From positions 1-15,178 of the forward strand of contig JABEUO010000096.1 in the NCBI GenBank assembly GCA_013044415.1: a stretch of 15,178 nucleotides of DNA, written 5' to 3'. Shown here piece after piece: positions 13,576-15,178 of the stretch; position 1 is the first letter of the stretch, and each line of letters opens with the position of its first letter. Origin of the DNA: Acidimicrobiaceae bacterium (lineage in GTDB: Bacteria; Actinomycetota; Acidimicrobiia; Acidimicrobiales; Acidimicrobiaceae). The position numbers and the translations under genes are program-made. The notes under the pieces are model-generated. The model was not told the origin of the DNA. It worked only from the letters and a program-made list of their open reading frames with translations, and searched no databases.

Positions 13576-14880
13576 TTGCTAAGAGTCATCGATCTGAGCG
13601 GGGCTGGGCCGGATTATTCGGGTATCATTCCTAGACCAAAAATTATCGGTGATCTTCCGGTTTCAGCTGTTAGGGATATTATTCAGCAGGTTAGAGAGCA
13701 CGGTGACCAAGCGCTCTTGGATCTAACCAAGAAGTTCGACTCGGTGAGTCTTTTGAATATAGAGGTAACTCGGGACGAGATTGAAGAGGCCTACTCGGAG
13801 ATCGATCCACAGCTTAGAGATGCGCTAGAAGCGGCTGCCTTTGGGATCGAGGAGTACCATAAGTTAGAGTTGGAGGAGCCAAAACACTTTGACAACCGCG
13901 GTATTAAGGTCATCCATAAAGCTATTCCAATGGCTAGAGCTGGATGCTATGTTCCCGGCGGGCTCGCAAGGTATCCATCTTCGGTCCTGATGACGGCAGT
14001 TCCAGCAAAGGTGGCCGGGGTCAAAGAGGTGTTCCTGGTAGTGCCACCTACGAAGTCCGGCGGAGTCGATCTAGCAACATTGGCGGCGGCGAAGATCGCT
14101 AGTGTTGACCGGGTCTTCAAGGTTGGGGGGGCTCAGGCGATTGCCGCCCTAGCCTACGGGACCGAGACTATACCCAAGGTTGACACCATAGTGGGCCCGG
14201 GGAACGTTTATGTTTCCGTAGCGAAGCGAGAAGTCGCTGGAGAGGTAGCTATTCCTTCCTCGTTTGCTGGGCCCTCAGAAGTGGTGGTGGTCGCTGACTC
14301 ATCGGTTCCCGCTAAGTGGGCGGCCATGGACGTGATCGTCCAGGCTGAGCACGGTCCAGATGGGCTAGCTTGGCTTGTGACTTGGGATCAAAAATACGCT
14401 TTGGAGGTCTCCAAGGAGGTAGAGGCAATACTCCAAAACTCCCCGAGAGCGAAAGAAACCAACAGAACCCTGAAGGACGGAGGTTACGTCGCCCTGGTGC
14501 GGGATAGGGCACAAGCCCTTGAAGTTGCCAACGAGATAGCGCCTGAACATCTAGAGCTCCTCTACCGGCAGGCCCAGGATGATCTCGATCTAGTACGAAA
14601 TGCAGGGGCGGTTTTTTACGGCCCGTTATCACCCGCCAGCTTTGGTGACTATGTCGCTGGCCCTTCTCATGTCCTGCCTACATTCGGCTCGGCGAGGTTT
14701 GCTTCGGCCCTGAAGGTCGGGGATTTTATGAAATACATACACTTCGTAGAGGTCTCTGAGAGGGGATTAGATCAGCTTGGCTGGGCAGTAGAACGCCTGG
14801 CAAGGGTCGAGGGACTCTATGCTCACGAACAGTCCGTGGCGATCAGGAGGGGTAAAGAAGCAGAGGAAGGTGGCTTATGA
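13576..14880 (+). CDS. hisD: Histidinol dehydrogenase
   Basis: It oxidises L-histidinol to L-histidine in two NAD-dependent steps, the end of histidine synthesis. From the TTG at 13576 the protein has 434 residues and begins MLRVIDLSG, the usual family start; GGAG lies 7 nt upstream. A GTG at 13498 would add 26 unrelated residues. All key residues are visible: zinc ligands Q256 and H259 (IVQAEHGPDG), D358 (SFGDYVAGPSHVLPT), H417 (LYAHEQSV), and the catalytic pair E324-H325 (APEHLEL). The NAD-site region VDTIVGPGNVYVSVAKR is intact. It overlaps hisC by four bases (ATGA), as in other actinobacterial his operons. No convincing promoter could be picked in the 131-bp upstream gap. Confidence 0.96.
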   Translation: MLRVIDLSGAGPDYSGIIPRPKIIGDLPVSAVRDIIQQVREHGDQALLDLTKKFDSVSLLNIEVTRDEIEEAYSEIDPQLRDALEAAAFGIEEYHKLELEEPKHFDNRGIKVIHKAIPMARAGCYVPGGLARYPSSVLMTAVPAKVAGVKEVFLVVPPTKSGGVDLATLAAAKIASVDRVFKVGGAQAIAALAYGTETIPKVDTIVGPGNVYVSVAKREVAGEVAIPSSFAGPSEVVVVADSSVPAKWAAMDVIVQAEHGPDGLAWLVTWDQKYALEVSKEVEAILQNSPRAKETNRTLKDGGYVALVRDRAQALEVANEIAPEHLELLYRQAQDDLDLVRNAGAVFYGPLSPASFGDYVAGPSHVLPTFGSARFASALKVGDFMKYIHFVEVSERGLDQLGWAVERLARVEGLYAHEQSVAIRRGKEAEEGGL

Positions 14881-15178
14881 TCAGACCACGCGAGGGATTG
14901 GGCCTTAGAAAAGGATATCACTCGCCCCAACTCAACGTCGAGGTCAGGCTAAATACCAACGAATCTCCATTTCAACTTCCAAGTGGGTTTTATCGTCGAC
15001 TGGCCGAGGTCACGCAAACCCTCGCCCTTAATCGGTATCCGGATCGGACATACCGCAAGGTGAAAGAGGTGCTTGCCGAAGAGTGTCAGGTCGAACCGGA
15101 GATGATTTTTGCAGCTAACGGTTCCAACGAGGTGATCCAGAGCATCTGCTTAGCCTACGGGGGGCACGGTCGAAAGGC
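14877..15178 (+). CDS. hisC: Histidinol-phosphate aminotransferase, 5' part only
   Basis: A PLP-dependent aminotransferase converting imidazole-acetol phosphate to histidinol phosphate. The visible 100 residues, cut by the right window edge, show the HisC N-terminal motifs: VRLNTNESPFQLP (23-35), NRYPDRTYRKVKEVLAE (52-68) and FAANGSNEVIQSICLAYGG (78-96). The PLP lysine lies beyond the edge. The ATG overlaps the hisD stop (ATGA), with AGGAAGG just upstream, indicating coupled translation. Confidence 0.93.
   Translation, partial: MIRPREGLGLRKGYHSPQLNVEVRLNTNESPFQLPSGFYRRLAEVTQTLALNRYPDRTYRKVKEVLAEECQVEPEMIFAANGSNEVIQSICLAYGGHGRK

Noticed and set aside
1..15178. CRISPR array, insertion sequence, prophage or other mobile element
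   Set aside because: No repeat-spacer pattern, transposase, integrase or flanking duplications were seen; the genes are core metabolic functions with similar composition.

Overview
The window looks like chromosomal DNA of an actinobacterium. The strongest indicators are a mycothiol synthase (mshD) beside a DsbA-fold protein of the mycothiol-dependent Rv2466c type, menaquinone genes (menF, menG), GTG and TTG starts, and promoters whose -10 box lies 6-8 nt from a start codon (leaderless mRNAs). Moderate GC content, a DoxD/Rieske fusion and a VIT1-type iron/manganese transporter would fit an acidophilic, iron-oxidising Acidimicrobiia lineage (Acidithrix/Ferrimicrobium-like), but that placement is inference only.

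Layout. 1-33: possible first codons of a gene leaving the left edge (minus). 69-923: fdhD (minus), divergent from a DoxX/DoxD-Rieske fusion at 1191-2489 (plus). The space between them (924-1190) holds two nested inverted-repeat structures. 2556-5271: a tight minus-strand operon, merR-like regulator, menG and menF, with overlapping or near-touching ends and a leaderless promoter in front of the regulator. 5410-7530: a minus-strand cluster of a small membrane protein, a MaoC-like hydratase, a PPK2 polyphosphate kinase and a membrane zinc-ribbon protein. 7668-8774: rlmN (minus), whose start codon interlocks with that of the VIT1-family gene (plus, 8773-9564). 9695-10339: mycothiol-linked DsbA-like protein (plus), convergent with mshD (minus, 10513-11445) across a perfect 13-bp hairpin. 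11572-12060: GNAT acetyltransferase; 12173-12808: endonuclease III (nth). 12809-13252 is a 444-bp stretch without a convincing gene. 13253-13444: a 63-residue coiled-coil-like protein (minus). 13576 to the right edge: hisD and the start of hisC, overlapping by ATGA.

Functional links: menF and menG supply the first and last steps of menaquinone synthesis and are cotranscribed with a MerR-type regulator. The DoxD-Rieske protein may exchange electrons with the quinone pool. mshD makes mycothiol, the probable reductant of the neighbouring DsbA-like protein. hisD and hisC are consecutive histidine genes. Most genes are ordinary housekeeping functions. The most unusual items are the DoxD-Rieske fusion with an extra four-cysteine linker, the structured fdhD leader, the regulator-menaquinone operon and the interlocked start codons.
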